64,000 nt of DNA from Flavobacterium sp. ACN6 (lineage in GTDB: Bacteria > Bacteroidota > Bacteroidia > Flavobacteriales > Flavobacteriaceae), in contig NZ_MRCQ01000010.1 in the NCBI RefSeq assembly GCF_002304005.1, positions 120,603 through 184,602 of the forward strand, given 5' to 3'. The notes below the pieces were generated by a model. It saw only the letters and a program-made list of their open reading frames with translations, did not search any database and had not been told where the DNA came from. Positions 42,862 through 52,805 of this stretch are shown in pieces. The stretch's first letter is position 1; each line of letters starts with the position of its first letter. Both the position numbers and the translations under genes were made by a program.

Positions 42862-45138
42862 TTATTTAGCTGGTGGTAAAATAGTAGTTCCCCAAGCCGA
42901 AGGTTTAGAGTCCATTTCTAAAACTAACTCTCCTCCGTTATTAATATCATTGTGTAAAATCCATGCTTTGTTGTATGGTTTACCGTTTAAAGTAGCCGCT
43001 TTTATGTATTTGTTTTTATCGTTCATTTTTTTAGCGCTGATTTTAAAACTTTTTCCATTTTCTAATTGCATGGTTGTTTCTTTTATCAAAGGCGTATTAA
43101 TCAGATAATAAGGCTGTCCGGCATTTGGATATAATCCCATCATGTGAAAAGCGAGCCAGGAAGACATCGCGCCCGAATCATCATTGCCTGGAAGTCCTTC
43201 TCTTGAAGTGTTGAAATTGTTTTTGATAATCGTTCTGATTCGGTCACTGCTCAAATACGGTTTCCCGATCCAGTGATACAAACAAGGCGTTAAAAATGAA
43301 GGTTCATTGGCTACATTATACAATTCTGAATTAAAGAACGTATTAAGCCTTTCTTCAAAAGCTTTTTCTCCTCCTGATTTACGAACCACTTCGGGAATAT
43401 CATGCGGAATACTAAAGGAATATTCCCATGAATTTCCTTCGTAGAAAAACACGCACCAATGGCACACATACCAAGGTGATTCGATAATTACGGGCGTATA
43501 TTTAAAAGTAGGTTTCTGGATTTTTGATTCTCCAAAAACAACATCATCGAGCCATTTTCCGTCTTTGTCTTTTGGCATGATAAAACCTTTGGCTCCGTTA
43601 TTTTCGTAATCAGAACGCCATAAATTCTGCCAGCTGTCTGCTTGTTTAATGTATTGATTGTACAAATCTGTTCTGCCTAATCCTTTTGCTACAACGGCAA
43701 TATTATAATCGTTGTAAGCATAATCGATTGTTCGGTTTCCTGCGCGGTCTGTGCCGAAGGGAACGTATCCTAATTTTAAATAATCTATTAACCCGCCCCT
43801 TCCTTCTTTTTCTTCATTTCCTCCCGGCGGAACTGTTGCGTCTTTGAGCATTGCTGCAAGCGCGAGTTCGTAATCTATTCCTTTTAAGTTTTTTACAAAA
43901 GCATCGGCCAGAACAACTTCAGCATTTGAGCCGCCTTGCGTTCGTCCATTGTCGTTACCGCTTCTTCCTTCCGGTAAAAAACCTTCGCGTTTGTAAATAT
44001 TGAGCATGGCATTTATAATTTCGACTTTACGCTTAGAATCTATCAGTGTAATTAAAGGGCTTGAGGTTCTAAAAGTGTCCCAAATCGTATAAAAATCATC
44101 GTAATACGGTTCATCATTTGTCCATAAGGGATTTTCTCCGGTTCTATCAACAGGCATAATCATTGTGTGATATAAACCTGTGTAGAACATTTTTTTATAT
44201 TCATCTGAAGTGTCTGCAGAAAGCTGAATTCGGTTTAATAAGTTTTCCCATTTATTTTCTAAGGTGGATAAAACGGTATTAAAATCCCAATGCGGAATTT
44301 CAACCTCAATATTATTTTTGGCTTTTAATTCACTTAAAAAGGAGATTCCTATTTTGACATTCAGTTCTTCTTTTCCTGAATTTCCGAAAGAAAGTAATGC
44401 TGCTGTTTTTTTTCCTGAATCAAATTGGGCTTTTTGATTATTATAAAATTTTCCGTCTTTAAAAGTTACATATTTTGCAATTGGCTGATCGAAAACGGCC
44501 CAAAAATAAACCGTATAAGCGCGTCCGTTGTTCCAGCCTCCTCTGATTCTGCTGTAACCTCGAACTTCGGTATCAGAAACAATTTCGATCTGCGAACCTA
44601 CAAACTGCTGTGCTTCTCTGGCGTCTGGAATCTTTTCTTCTCCAAGAAAAAATCCCGGATCTATTTTTAATTCTTTTGATGTATTTTTTGGATAAGTGAT
44701 ACGGTAAAATGATACTTTTTCGCCTGTCGTTATTTCGGTTTTGATTTTATTTTCTTTGAAAATAGTTTCATAGTAACCCAGTTTTACATTTTCGTCTGCT
44801 CTAAACGAAGTCTGATCCATTTTATCCAAAGCACCAGAAAATGGCATAATCTGAATGTTTCCGTATTTTGGTCCTCCGCCTGTCCCGCTTACGTGCACTT
44901 GGCTGAAACCAGTTACTTCTTTTGGCATTGGCAGCCAGCCACTATTCGGACTAGAGGTACAATCTGGACTTGGTTTTACCATTCCGTATGGACACGACGG
45001 GCCTATAAAAACCCTGCCGACTCCTTCTGATCCAATCATTGGGTCGACGTATTGATGAACGGTTTTCTGAGCGTTACTTGTAATTGTTGTAAGAAATGAT
45101 ATTCCTAAAAAAAAGATAAACTTGGATGATATTTTCAT
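42862..45138 (-). CDS. GH92 alpha-mannosidase (758 aa)
   Basis: A secreted calcium-dependent exo-alpha-mannosidase of family 92, acting by inversion. The signal peptide ends near SFLTTITSNAQ. The N-terminal domain has YVDPMIGSEGVGRVFIGPSCPYGMVKPSP and GFSQVHVSGTGGGPKYGN. The catalytic (alpha/alpha)6 domain has the loop LPEGRSGNDNGRTQGGSNAEV and the GNDDSGAMSSWLAFHMMGLYP motif (about 652), whose Asp pair serves as general base. The last domain ends with LINTPLIKETTMQL. GH92 enzymes cut alpha-1,2, -1,3, -1,4 or -1,6 mannose, including mannose-phosphate links; the specificity is not readable here. It is one of two GH92 genes in this block. Confidence 0.92.
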   Translation of the reverse strand: MKISSKFIFFLGISFLTTITSNAQKTVHQYVDPMIGSEGVGRVFIGPSCPYGMVKPSPDCTSSPNSGWLPMPKEVTGFSQVHVSGTGGGPKYGNIQIMPFSGALDKMDQTSFRADENVKLGYYETIFKENKIKTEITTGEKVSFYRITYPKNTSKELKIDPGFFLGEEKIPDAREAQQFVGSQIEIVSDTEVRGYSRIRGGWNNGRAYTVYFWAVFDQPIAKYVTFKDGKFYNNQKAQFDSGKKTAALLSFGNSGKEELNVKIGISFLSELKAKNNIEVEIPHWDFNTVLSTLENKWENLLNRIQLSADTSDEYKKMFYTGLYHTMIMPVDRTGENPLWTNDEPYYDDFYTIWDTFRTSSPLITLIDSKRKVEIINAMLNIYKREGFLPEGRSGNDNGRTQGGSNAEVVLADAFVKNLKGIDYELALAAMLKDATVPPGGNEEKEGRGGLIDYLKLGYVPFGTDRAGNRTIDYAYNDYNIAVVAKGLGRTDLYNQYIKQADSWQNLWRSDYENNGAKGFIMPKDKDGKWLDDVVFGESKIQKPTFKYTPVIIESPWYVCHWCVFFYEGNSWEYSFSIPHDIPEVVRKSGGEKAFEERLNTFFNSELYNVANEPSFLTPCLYHWIGKPYLSSDRIRTIIKNNFNTSREGLPGNDDSGAMSSWLAFHMMGLYPNAGQPYYLINTPLIKETTMQLENGKSFKISAKKMNDKNKYIKAATLNGKPYNKAWILHNDINNGGELVLEMDSKPSAWGTTILPPAK

Positions 45139-45247
45139 TGTTGTTATTTCTGTTTTTTTGTTGGGGTTTTTAATTATTTTTAATATTTCTCAAATAACTA
45201 TAATTATATATTTCTTTGTGTTAATAGGGTTTTAACCCAACGTTATA

Positions 45248-47569
45248 TTACTGTTTTTCTGGATTTGGATTATTTGCCATTTCTAAAATTAACTCGCCTC
45301 CATTTGTAATTTCTTGATGCGAAAGCGTAAAATCTTTTACTGCTTTATTGTTGTATTTTATGTGTTTTATATACACATTTTCAACATTGTTATTATTGGC
45401 TTTGATGATAAAAGATTTGCCTGAATAATATTTCGGATTTAGGTCTATCGTGATTGTATTGAATATTGGACTTCCTATTTGGTAAACGGCCTCTTTATCT
45501 GTTCCGCCGTTCATTTGAAATAAACCTAATTTCAGCAATACATTCAAACTTCCCATTAATCCTTGGTCTTCGTCGCCATTATAACCTGTAGCAGGCGACA
45601 ATCCGCTGAAAGTTTCTTTGACAACGTTTCTGGTCCAAAATTGTGCTAGATCTGGTCTTCCTAATACCGTAAAAATATTGGAGGTCTGCATAGAAGGCTG
45701 ATTTCCAAAATTTACAGGAATTCTGCTAAATTCTGGATGTAATTCTGCATCATGCGATGTACCAGAAGTATACTTTTGTTTTTTGGCCGTTTCAAATTGG
45801 GCATTCAATTTTTCAACAGCTTTTTCTTTTCCTCCCATTAAAGTGGCTAAACCTTCAATATCGTGCGGTACAAACCAAGTTGACTGTGCGCCATTCGATT
45901 CTATAAATCCATTTTCATATTGGTACGGATCATAATTTTTACGCCATTTTCCTTGTACGTTTTTCGGACGCATCCAGCCTATTTTTTCGTCAAAAACATT
46001 TTGATAATTTTTGGCTCTTTTCATAAAATAATCGTAATCTTCCTGATGATTTAGTTTTTTAGCCAATTGCGCCAAAGTCCAATCTTGATACGCATATTCT
46101 AAAGTCTGGCTTGCACCATCTTCATGGCTTCCGAAATTACCATCGGGAAGCGGATAAGGCACATATCCTTTTTCTAAGTAATATTTTAATCCACCGCCAA
46201 TATTGGTATTATGTTCATATCCTGCTTTTTCCATAATACCTCCCGGCATATGATTTTTTTTGAGCGCGATATAAATCTCTTCTAAATTTTCTTTTACAAT
46301 TCCTTTTTGAACGGCGCTAACAATAAAAGGTGTTGCCGAAGCTCCAGTCATTACATAAGTATCATTTCCTCCCGAAGGCCCGCGCGGGATTATGCCTCCG
46401 TCTTTGTAATACTGCATTAACGAATAGACAAATTCTTCCATAATCTCCGGATAAACCAATCCCCAAAGATTATTTATGGTCCATTGTGCGCCCCAGAAAG
46501 CATCTGAATTGTAATGATTGAATTTTGGTTTTCCATCAGCGTTTAAAGGCAAATGTCCTACTCTGAATTTTTCTCCTGTATTGTCAGGATAGGCTCCATT
46601 TGCATCACTAATCATTTTCCTCCCTTGAAGGGCATGCCAAAGATCCGTGTAAAATCTTCTTTGATCGGTTTGCGTTCCGCCTTCTACTTTTATTCTTCCT
46701 AATAAATCACTCCATTCTTTTCTGGAATCGGTCACCGTTTTATTAAAATCCCAATGGAATAATTCGGTTTCTATATTGTTACTGGCATTTTCGACTGAAG
46801 TATATGAAATACCAACTTTCATTAATATTTGTTCTTTCGCTTTATTAAAATTAACTAAATAATTACCTGTGCCATTATCTCTTTCTATGGAAGTAATTGG
46901 TTGATTGGTTTTAATTTTAAAAAATACGGTTAATGGTTTTGGACGTCTGAAATTGGTACTCAAAACTAATGATCCTGAAAGTTCAAAATCGTTGTTTTTT
47001 TCTAATTTTCCATTGGTGTTTTCACAAGGTCCTAAAATAGTTTTTAAATTAAAAAGAACTGCTTTTTGTGCCTTTGTCGGAAAAGTATATTTATGAAAGC
47101 CAACTCTTGGCGTGCTGGTTAATTCTGCCGTTATTTGATATCTCTCCAATTTTATGGAATGATATCCTGGCGTTATAATTTCGTTTTGATGACTGAACTT
47201 AGAATAAAAATCTTTAAAAATTGTCTGTTTGTTTTCTGATGCTATTGTAACGGGCATAACCGATACGCCAGACATCTGCCATTCGTGAACGTGACTGAAA
47301 CCCTTAACTGTATCTGTAGTATATTTATAACCGCCTCCCCAATCGCCTTTAATTTCGCTATCTGGATTTAAGTTTACCATACCAAACGGACGGCTTGCTG
47401 ATGAAAAGTAAAACCATCTAGAATTTTCGGTGTCCAACAACGGATAAACCATGTCTGATAACTGTTTCTTTTTTAAAGCAATAGTTTTCTGAGCATTGCA
47501 TGACACTAAAAAAATAAGGGTTAAACCTATTCCAATGCGTCCTATTTTATAGATTTTTTTTAGTTCCAT
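45248..47569 (-). CDS. GH92 alpha-mannosidase (lipoprotein, 773 aa)
   Basis: A second GH92 protein, but with a lipoprotein signal (LTLIFLVSCNAQ, Cys about 24), so probably cell-surface anchored. Conserved elements: SRPFGMVNLNPDSEIKGDWGGGYKY, GFSHVHEWQMSGVSVMP, TDLWHALQGRKM, IPRGPSGGNDTYVMTGASATP and GYNGDEDQGLMGSLNVLLKLGLFQM (about 662). In that last motif the more usual GNEDCG is GDEDQG, so the base Asp is kept. The sequence differs strongly from the neighbour at 42862, which suggests a different mannosidic linkage rather than a recent duplication. It lies 109 bases upstream of that gene and downstream of the susCD terminator. Confidence 0.9.
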   Translation of the reverse strand: MELKKIYKIGRIGIGLTLIFLVSCNAQKTIALKKKQLSDMVYPLLDTENSRWFYFSSASRPFGMVNLNPDSEIKGDWGGGYKYTTDTVKGFSHVHEWQMSGVSVMPVTIASENKQTIFKDFYSKFSHQNEIITPGYHSIKLERYQITAELTSTPRVGFHKYTFPTKAQKAVLFNLKTILGPCENTNGKLEKNNDFELSGSLVLSTNFRRPKPLTVFFKIKTNQPITSIERDNGTGNYLVNFNKAKEQILMKVGISYTSVENASNNIETELFHWDFNKTVTDSRKEWSDLLGRIKVEGGTQTDQRRFYTDLWHALQGRKMISDANGAYPDNTGEKFRVGHLPLNADGKPKFNHYNSDAFWGAQWTINNLWGLVYPEIMEEFVYSLMQYYKDGGIIPRGPSGGNDTYVMTGASATPFIVSAVQKGIVKENLEEIYIALKKNHMPGGIMEKAGYEHNTNIGGGLKYYLEKGYVPYPLPDGNFGSHEDGASQTLEYAYQDWTLAQLAKKLNHQEDYDYFMKRAKNYQNVFDEKIGWMRPKNVQGKWRKNYDPYQYENGFIESNGAQSTWFVPHDIEGLATLMGGKEKAVEKLNAQFETAKKQKYTSGTSHDAELHPEFSRIPVNFGNQPSMQTSNIFTVLGRPDLAQFWTRNVVKETFSGLSPATGYNGDEDQGLMGSLNVLLKLGLFQMNGGTDKEAVYQIGSPIFNTITIDLNPKYYSGKSFIIKANNNNVENVYIKHIKYNNKAVKDFTLSHQEITNGGELILEMANNPNPEKQ

Positions 47570-47681
47570 TTATTCTGCTTGTATTGTTGGGCAATATGGG
47601 TTTATACAGGATTTTTATCAGGATTTACCTGAGAATTATGGGATTATAATGTATTCTCAAAACATAAGTTCAATGAATGTT

Positions 47682-47734
47682 ACAAAGCTTAATCTTTCGT
47701 TGATTTTCCGAAACTGCATTCGATTAAGCTTTGT
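47682..47734. repeat. Inverted repeat between SusD and GH92 genes
   Basis: A 13-base arm ACAAAGCTTAATC (47682-47694) matches GATTAAGCTTTGT (47722-47734) perfectly, with a 27-base loop. Flanking GAATG and CATTC make the structure longer. It lies in the 312-base gap between the susD stop and the GH92 start and may be part of the leader of the GH92 message. Apart from this and the terminator at 47801, nothing is seen in the gap. Confidence 0.65.
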
Positions 47735-47800
47735 CTTCATTCAAAAAATAAAACTAAACTGATTATCACGAGCAACTGAACAAATCAGTTTTCTTTTAGT

Positions 47801-47836
47801 AAAAAAGGAGAAGAATTTTGACGCTCTTCTCCTTTC
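47801..47836 (-). terminator. Terminator after susD
   Basis: Stem AAAGGAGAAGA (47804-47814) with TCTTCTCCTTT (47825-47835) and a ten-base loop. On the minus strand it is followed by a T run. It lies 46 bases after the susD stop, so most susCD messages should end here and read-through would supply the enzymes. Confidence 0.85.
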
Positions 47837-47881
47837 AAAATTAAAATTGGGTTATAAATGCGTACTTAACTAATCTTATTT

Positions 47882-49495
47882 TTAATAACCATCATTCTGT
47901 GTCAGAGCTGGGTTTAAAACCATTGCTGTAGTTGGAATTGGGAAAACGCGTCGATATAAATCTGTATTGGTTTTGTAACCCCATTGTCCTTCATATTTTC
48001 CAAAACGAATCATATCGTTTCTATGCCAAGCTTCCTGAGCAAATTCACGGCTTCTTTCTGCATACAATTCTTCTAAAGTTACACCGCTTAATGCTGCTGA
48101 AGTTGTACGATTCGAACGAACCAAATTTACTAATGCTTCTGCACTTTGTCCTAATGTTACACCGCCGCCACGAAGAATTGATTCGGCTTTCATTAAAAGT
48201 ACATCGGAATAACGCAAGAAAGGAACGTCGTTGTTTTGATTACGATTTGTTGAAGTTGCATCTGGATAAAATTTAATATTTCTGTATCCCATGTTCCAAG
48301 CAATTTCATCATTTCCAAGATCAAATAATGGTACACTTTGGCGAGGTATGATATTTGGCGTTAAATTTACCTGATAGGTATACGGTGCACTACCATCTGA
48401 TCCTGTATAGAATTGATCGTATCCTTTTTTGGTTGTAGTAACCATTACCGGAGTAACACCATCATTCATAAACTGAAGACCTGTAAGCCATTGTCTATTA
48501 CGAATATCATTTGGATCATTAAAGTAAGCATAAAATTCAGGCAGCGTACTTCTTGGTGCACTCGGCGTATAAGAAAGACCGAATTTGGCTCTTTCTGAAC
48601 GCGGTACATCATAACGGGCGTGATACATTTGTCCGTTGAAACCAACGGTAACTGCTGCTGGATCATAAGGAATTGCAAAAATGAATTCTTTCATTTGCGG
48701 CCCGTTATTCGGATAAAACATTTGAAGATAAGTTGCTCTTGGTTCAACAGCATACAAACCAGAGTTAATTACCTGATCGCAGGCTGCTATACAATCATTG
48801 TAGCGTTGTGTTCCTGTATATATTTCTGCATTCAAATACAATTTGGCTAACATTGCATTAGCTGTCTGTCTGTTTGGTCGTCCGTAAGTTGTAACTCCTG
48901 CAGCAGGATTCAAGTTAGGAACAGCGCTTTTTAATTCGCTCTCAATAAAATTGAAAACTTCTCTTCTAGGCGTTTTGGCATGAGAAGTAAAATCTCCATA
49001 TAAAGTATCCAAAGGCACATCTCCATAGCTGTCCATTAACATATAATAGGAAATAGCACGCATGGTTTTCAACTCAGAAATCAACGTTTTTTTATCTGCA
49101 CCTTCTGGCATTGTTTGTCTTAAAATAGAAATTGCCTGATTGCTTGTTCCGATAACTTTAGACGACCAGTCCCAAAGACTTCCTATGATACCATTATCTG
49201 CATTCCAATCGTGATAATGCATCGCGATATAGTTTCTATTGTCAAACCAGTTACCTCCTCGTGCAGGCAGAATAGCTTCGTCTGTAGATAAAGACTGCGA
49301 CCACCACCAGGCAAATGAAAACTCTCCTCTGAAAGCAGCATAAACTGGACCTGTAGTTTGAATGTATTGTGTTGGATTTTGTGGAAAAACTTCAGGCGTC
49401 AATTGTGTTGTAATAGGCACTTCTAGATCATCACAAGACCAGATTAAACCAGCCATAAGTACTGGAAACCCTATATATTTTAAAATATTTTTCAT
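47882..49495 (-). CDS. SusD/RagB-type glycan-binding lipoprotein
   Basis: A surface lipoprotein of about 537 residues (MKNILKYIGFPVLMAGLIWSC) that covers the SusC channel and binds the oligosaccharide. The family layout is visible: an N-terminal helical TPR-like core (IGSLWDWSSKVIGTSNQAIS, then TLISELKTMRAISYYMLMDSYGDVPL), and the variable binding region with Trp-rich stretches (SFAWWWSQSL, GGNWFDNRNYIAMHYHDWN). Near the C-terminus are DVLLMKAESILRGG and ERSREFAQEAWHRNDMIRFGKYEG. The start at 49495 is chosen because it gives the lipoprotein signal directly; an ATG at 49507 would add four residues. It lies 19 bases from the susC stop and is followed by a terminator. Confidence 0.93.
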   Translation of the reverse strand: MKNILKYIGFPVLMAGLIWSCDDLEVPITTQLTPEVFPQNPTQYIQTTGPVYAAFRGEFSFAWWWSQSLSTDEAILPARGGNWFDNRNYIAMHYHDWNADNGIIGSLWDWSSKVIGTSNQAISILRQTMPEGADKKTLISELKTMRAISYYMLMDSYGDVPLDTLYGDFTSHAKTPRREVFNFIESELKSAVPNLNPAAGVTTYGRPNRQTANAMLAKLYLNAEIYTGTQRYNDCIAACDQVINSGLYAVEPRATYLQMFYPNNGPQMKEFIFAIPYDPAAVTVGFNGQMYHARYDVPRSERAKFGLSYTPSAPRSTLPEFYAYFNDPNDIRNRQWLTGLQFMNDGVTPVMVTTTKKGYDQFYTGSDGSAPYTYQVNLTPNIIPRQSVPLFDLGNDEIAWNMGYRNIKFYPDATSTNRNQNNDVPFLRYSDVLLMKAESILRGGGVTLGQSAEALVNLVRSNRTTSAALSGVTLEELYAERSREFAQEAWHRNDMIRFGKYEGQWGYKTNTDLYRRVFPIPTTAMVLNPALTQNDGY

Positions 49496-49514
49496 AATTT
49501 TTAGCATTTAATTT

Positions 49515-52500
49515 TTAGAAGATCACATTCACACCAAACATATATGTTCTGGTTTTTGGATAGAAATTATTAGAATCTACTCCTGGAGCAGTTCCTCCTT
49601 GTTCAACTTCTGGATCAATTCCTGTGTACTTGGTAATTACAAATACGTTATTTATGGTCTGATAAATACGTACACTGCTAATATACCTGCCTACTTTTCC
49701 AAAATTATACCCCAAAGTCATGTTGTCTAATCTTACATAACTTCCGTCTTCTATAAATCGAGACGAATATTTATAAGAGTTTAAGTCATTTGGTGACTCA
49801 TTACCTGCGTCTACTAAGATATTATTGGTCATTGCTGTACTTGGCCTGAATAAATCGGCACGAGTTGCATTGAAAATTTTATTACCAAAAACTCCTCTGA
49901 AGAAAATACTTAAATCAAATTTTTTGTATTGAAAGTTATTTGCCCATCCTACTAATAATTTTGGCTGTGCACTTCCTACATAATGGTAATCAACTCCATT
50001 TAAAGGTGTTGTAGTTAAATCACCATCTTTATCATAATATTGTGAAACTCCATCAGCATTTTTTCCTGCATATTTTAAGGTAAAGAACTGCCCTAGAGGT
50101 TTTCCTTCTTTAAAAATTTGTAAAGTACTTCCTGTTTGTCCGCCTCCATCTGGCTGTACGCGACGAATCGAATCTCCTCCAACAAAGAATGGACTAGTTA
50201 ATTTTACGATCTCATTTTTGTTATGAGCCAAATTTAAATTAGTTGTCCAGCTGAAATCTGCCGTTTTTATTGGAGTTGTACTTAAACTAACCTCAATACC
50301 TTTATTAGACATTGTTCCTCCATTTGCTACAATTGATCCTACTGGTACAAGTACAGGATTCACATTGTAATTAAAGATCATATCTGTTGTTTTTTTGTCA
50401 TAGACATCAACAGATCCAGTTACTTTTCCTTTTAAGATAGAGAAATCAACTCCAATATTTGCTGTAGCTGTTTTTTCCCATTTCAAATCAGGGTTTGCTG
50501 CTTGGTTTGGTCCATAAGCTCCAATTTGCTGTCCGTTATAATAGAAAGTCCCTAAACTTCCAGAAATAAACTGAGCTGTGTAAGCATTAAATCCAGATGA
50601 ATTTCCTGTTACACCCCAGCTTCCACGGAATTTTAAATCACTAAAAAAGTTCTGATTCTGCATGAAGCTTTCTTTGTCAACTCTCCAAGCACCACCTACA
50701 GAAGGAAAATATCCCCATTGGTTATTTGCTCCAAACATAGACCCGCCATCTCTTCTGATTGATCCTTGTAAAAGATATTTGTCTTTGTAATTGTAATTAA
50801 CACGTCCAAAATAAGCTATTAAACGCGTTTTTTGATACGCTTTACTATCTCCAAAATTCACTACATAACCATTAACTGAAGTATAATTACTTAAAGCTAA
50901 GTTATTATACCCAACATTGTCTACAGGAAAGTTTGTTGTTGTAGCCTGAAAACCGTCTCCCAATGTATTTTCCTGCCAGGAGTAACCTGCTACAGCTTTT
51001 ATTTTATGTTCTCCTATTGCTTTATCCCAAGTAAGGAAACTTTCAATAATATTATTTCTGGTTTCGTAAGAATTTCTCAATGCAGAACCATTTACACCAA
51101 AATTAACCAATGTTTTTGTCAAAGGTGGATCTGGGTTGTTGTAAAAGTTGGCACTATTGTATTGTGAGTAATAACTATCATAAAATTCACCGTGAGCAGA
51201 TGTTAATCTTTGGTGCGCTAAATTCAAATTATACGTAAAACCAAACGGAAGTTTAACTTCTGCAGTAAGGTTACCTACAAGGTTATCTGTTTTAGTTTCA
51301 TCAGTTCCATGTTCAATTAAAGCTACTGGATTAAAGTATCCTGGGCTGGTAAAGTTTTCATAAAAACTTCCATCATCATTTCTTACAGGAGAAACAGGAA
51401 GATAACTAGCTGCCTGCAAAAGAGCTGTATTTCGCTGTGGTACATTTTTATATTTTGTACTAGAATTAGTAACATTTAAACCAAATTTAACCTTATCATC
51501 AAAAGCAAATTGTTCAACAGATAAACGTGCAATGATACGAGAAAAGTCACTTTTTAACATTACCCCTTCTTTATTAAGAGAAGTAATACTTGCAGTGTAG
51601 TTTCCATGATCGCCGCCGCCGCTCATAGACAAGTTATGACTGCTTGACGCAGCACGTCCTGATCTTAAAATTGCTTTTTGCCAGTTTGTATTCGCTCCTT
51701 TATCATTTTCTGGAGTAAAGTTCAAATTATTTCTAGTGGTAAAGTCTCTCAGCTGATCGGCGTTCATCATGTCCAGATTATTTGAAACTTCTTCCCAGCC
51801 CGCATAACCATTGTAAGCAATCTGCGTTCTGCCCTTACTTCCTTTTTTTGTTGTTACCATGATAACTCCATTGGCAGCACGGTTACCATAAATTGCCGTT
51901 GCAGCGGCATCTTTAAGTACGTCTATTGTCGCAATATCATCTGGTGAAATTACGGAGATATCTACTCCTGGAATTCCATCAATTACATAAAACGGACCTT
52001 GAGAACTATTTAATGTCGAGGCTCCACGCAAAACTACAGATGCCGTTTTTGTAGGGTCGCCGCTGGATGAAATGTTTAAACCAGAAACTTTACCCTGCAA
52101 AAGCTGTCCAACATCACTAATTGCTCCTCTGTTCAAATCTTCTGCCTTAACAGAAGTTACAGCGGTCGTCAGGTTTTTACGAGATCCTTTTCCATAACCT
52201 ACTACTACAACTTGCTCTAAGTTGGTGGTTGTAGATTGTAATTTAATAGAATAATTTGTTTTTGTCCCGTCTAATTTTACAGGCTGATCCTCAAATCCAA
52301 TAAAAGAAAATACAAGTGTTGTGTTTTTGTTTGAAACAGAAATTTTAAATTTCCCATCAAAATCTGTTGTTACAGTATTCGTTGTACCTTTTTCAAGTAC
52401 GTTGGCGGCTGGCAGAGGAATGCCTTTGTCATCTAATACTACACCAGACACTTCTGTTTTTTGTGCCCAGGTATTAATTGAGAAGCCAAAGAAGAAGGCT

Positions 52501-52526
52501 AATAATAAAAGTTTAAGTTTTTCCAT
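49515..52526 (-). CDS. SusC/RagA-type TonB-dependent outer membrane transporter
   Basis: A 1003-residue outer-membrane beta-barrel that imports oligosaccharides with TonB energy. Signal peptide (LLLLAFFFGFSINTWAQ), a carboxypeptidase-D-like domain (about residues 24-105: VSGVVLDDKGIPLPAANVLEKGT), the SusC signature NLEQVVVVGYG, a plug domain (about 115-230, with GASTLNSSQGPFYVIDGIPG and NRAANGVIMVTTKKG), then the barrel. No STN or anti-sigma-interacting domain is seen at the N-terminus, so control is through the HTCS rather than a sigma/anti-sigma pair. It is the only susC in the window. It has a candidate HTCS site 80-93 bases upstream. Confidence 0.95.
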   Translation of the reverse strand: MEKLKLLLLAFFFGFSINTWAQKTEVSGVVLDDKGIPLPAANVLEKGTTNTVTTDFDGKFKISVSNKNTTLVFSFIGFEDQPVKLDGTKTNYSIKLQSTTTNLEQVVVVGYGKGSRKNLTTAVTSVKAEDLNRGAISDVGQLLQGKVSGLNISSSGDPTKTASVVLRGASTLNSSQGPFYVIDGIPGVDISVISPDDIATIDVLKDAAATAIYGNRAANGVIMVTTKKGSKGRTQIAYNGYAGWEEVSNNLDMMNADQLRDFTTRNNLNFTPENDKGANTNWQKAILRSGRAASSSHNLSMSGGGDHGNYTASITSLNKEGVMLKSDFSRIIARLSVEQFAFDDKVKFGLNVTNSSTKYKNVPQRNTALLQAASYLPVSPVRNDDGSFYENFTSPGYFNPVALIEHGTDETKTDNLVGNLTAEVKLPFGFTYNLNLAHQRLTSAHGEFYDSYYSQYNSANFYNNPDPPLTKTLVNFGVNGSALRNSYETRNNIIESFLTWDKAIGEHKIKAVAGYSWQENTLGDGFQATTTNFPVDNVGYNNLALSNYTSVNGYVVNFGDSKAYQKTRLIAYFGRVNYNYKDKYLLQGSIRRDGGSMFGANNQWGYFPSVGGAWRVDKESFMQNQNFFSDLKFRGSWGVTGNSSGFNAYTAQFISGSLGTFYYNGQQIGAYGPNQAANPDLKWEKTATANIGVDFSILKGKVTGSVDVYDKKTTDMIFNYNVNPVLVPVGSIVANGGTMSNKGIEVSLSTTPIKTADFSWTTNLNLAHNKNEIVKLTSPFFVGGDSIRRVQPDGGGQTGSTLQIFKEGKPLGQFFTLKYAGKNADGVSQYYDKDGDLTTTPLNGVDYHYVGSAQPKLLVGWANNFQYKKFDLSIFFRGVFGNKIFNATRADLFRPSTAMTNNILVDAGNESPNDLNSYKYSSRFIEDGSYVRLDNMTLGYNFGKVGRYISSVRIYQTINNVFVITKYTGIDPEVEQGGTAPGVDSNNFYPKTRTYMFGVNVIF

Positions 52527-52559
52527 TGTAATATTGGTTAATTGGTTAAATAGTATTGA

Positions 52560-52619
52560 CGAAATTAATGGTAAAGAAATGTTAACAAATGGACAAGTTA
52601 TTCATAAACATGGATAATT
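52560..52619. promoter_or_regulatory. Candidate HTCS site and -7 box upstream of susC
   Basis: The 14-base AAACATGGATAATT (52606-52619) and an ATGGA 21 bases before its copy (52589) repeat the arrangement upstream of the inositol oxygenase gene. On the minus strand a -7-like TAATTTCG lies at 52560-52567, one base off TAnnTTTG, 34 bases before the susC ATG. Distance from site to box is 42-43 bases, against 41-42 at 34315-34364. Confidence 0.5.
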
Positions 52620-52805
52620 TCTTTAAAGTCAATAGTGGTAAGGCTTTTCAAAGTTTTATTTCTAAAATTATATAGTCAAAAACTTATTAATTAATCGATT
52701 TCGTAAAAATTTCAGGTCATATATTTAGTAGAGTTTAAGGTAATAGTTAAAAGTTGAAGTTATATTTTATTTACATACGTATAAATTACGCTCTAAGTAA
52801 TTTTT

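Noticed and set aside
42710..43108. 132-residue plus-strand frame across the 42282/GH92 junction
   Set aside because: It is antisense to two genes and its hydrophobic content follows from the complement of signal-peptide codons.
47932..48276. 114-residue frame opposite susD
   Set aside because: Antisense to the conserved SusD C-terminus; Leu/His-rich composition is typical of a shadow frame.
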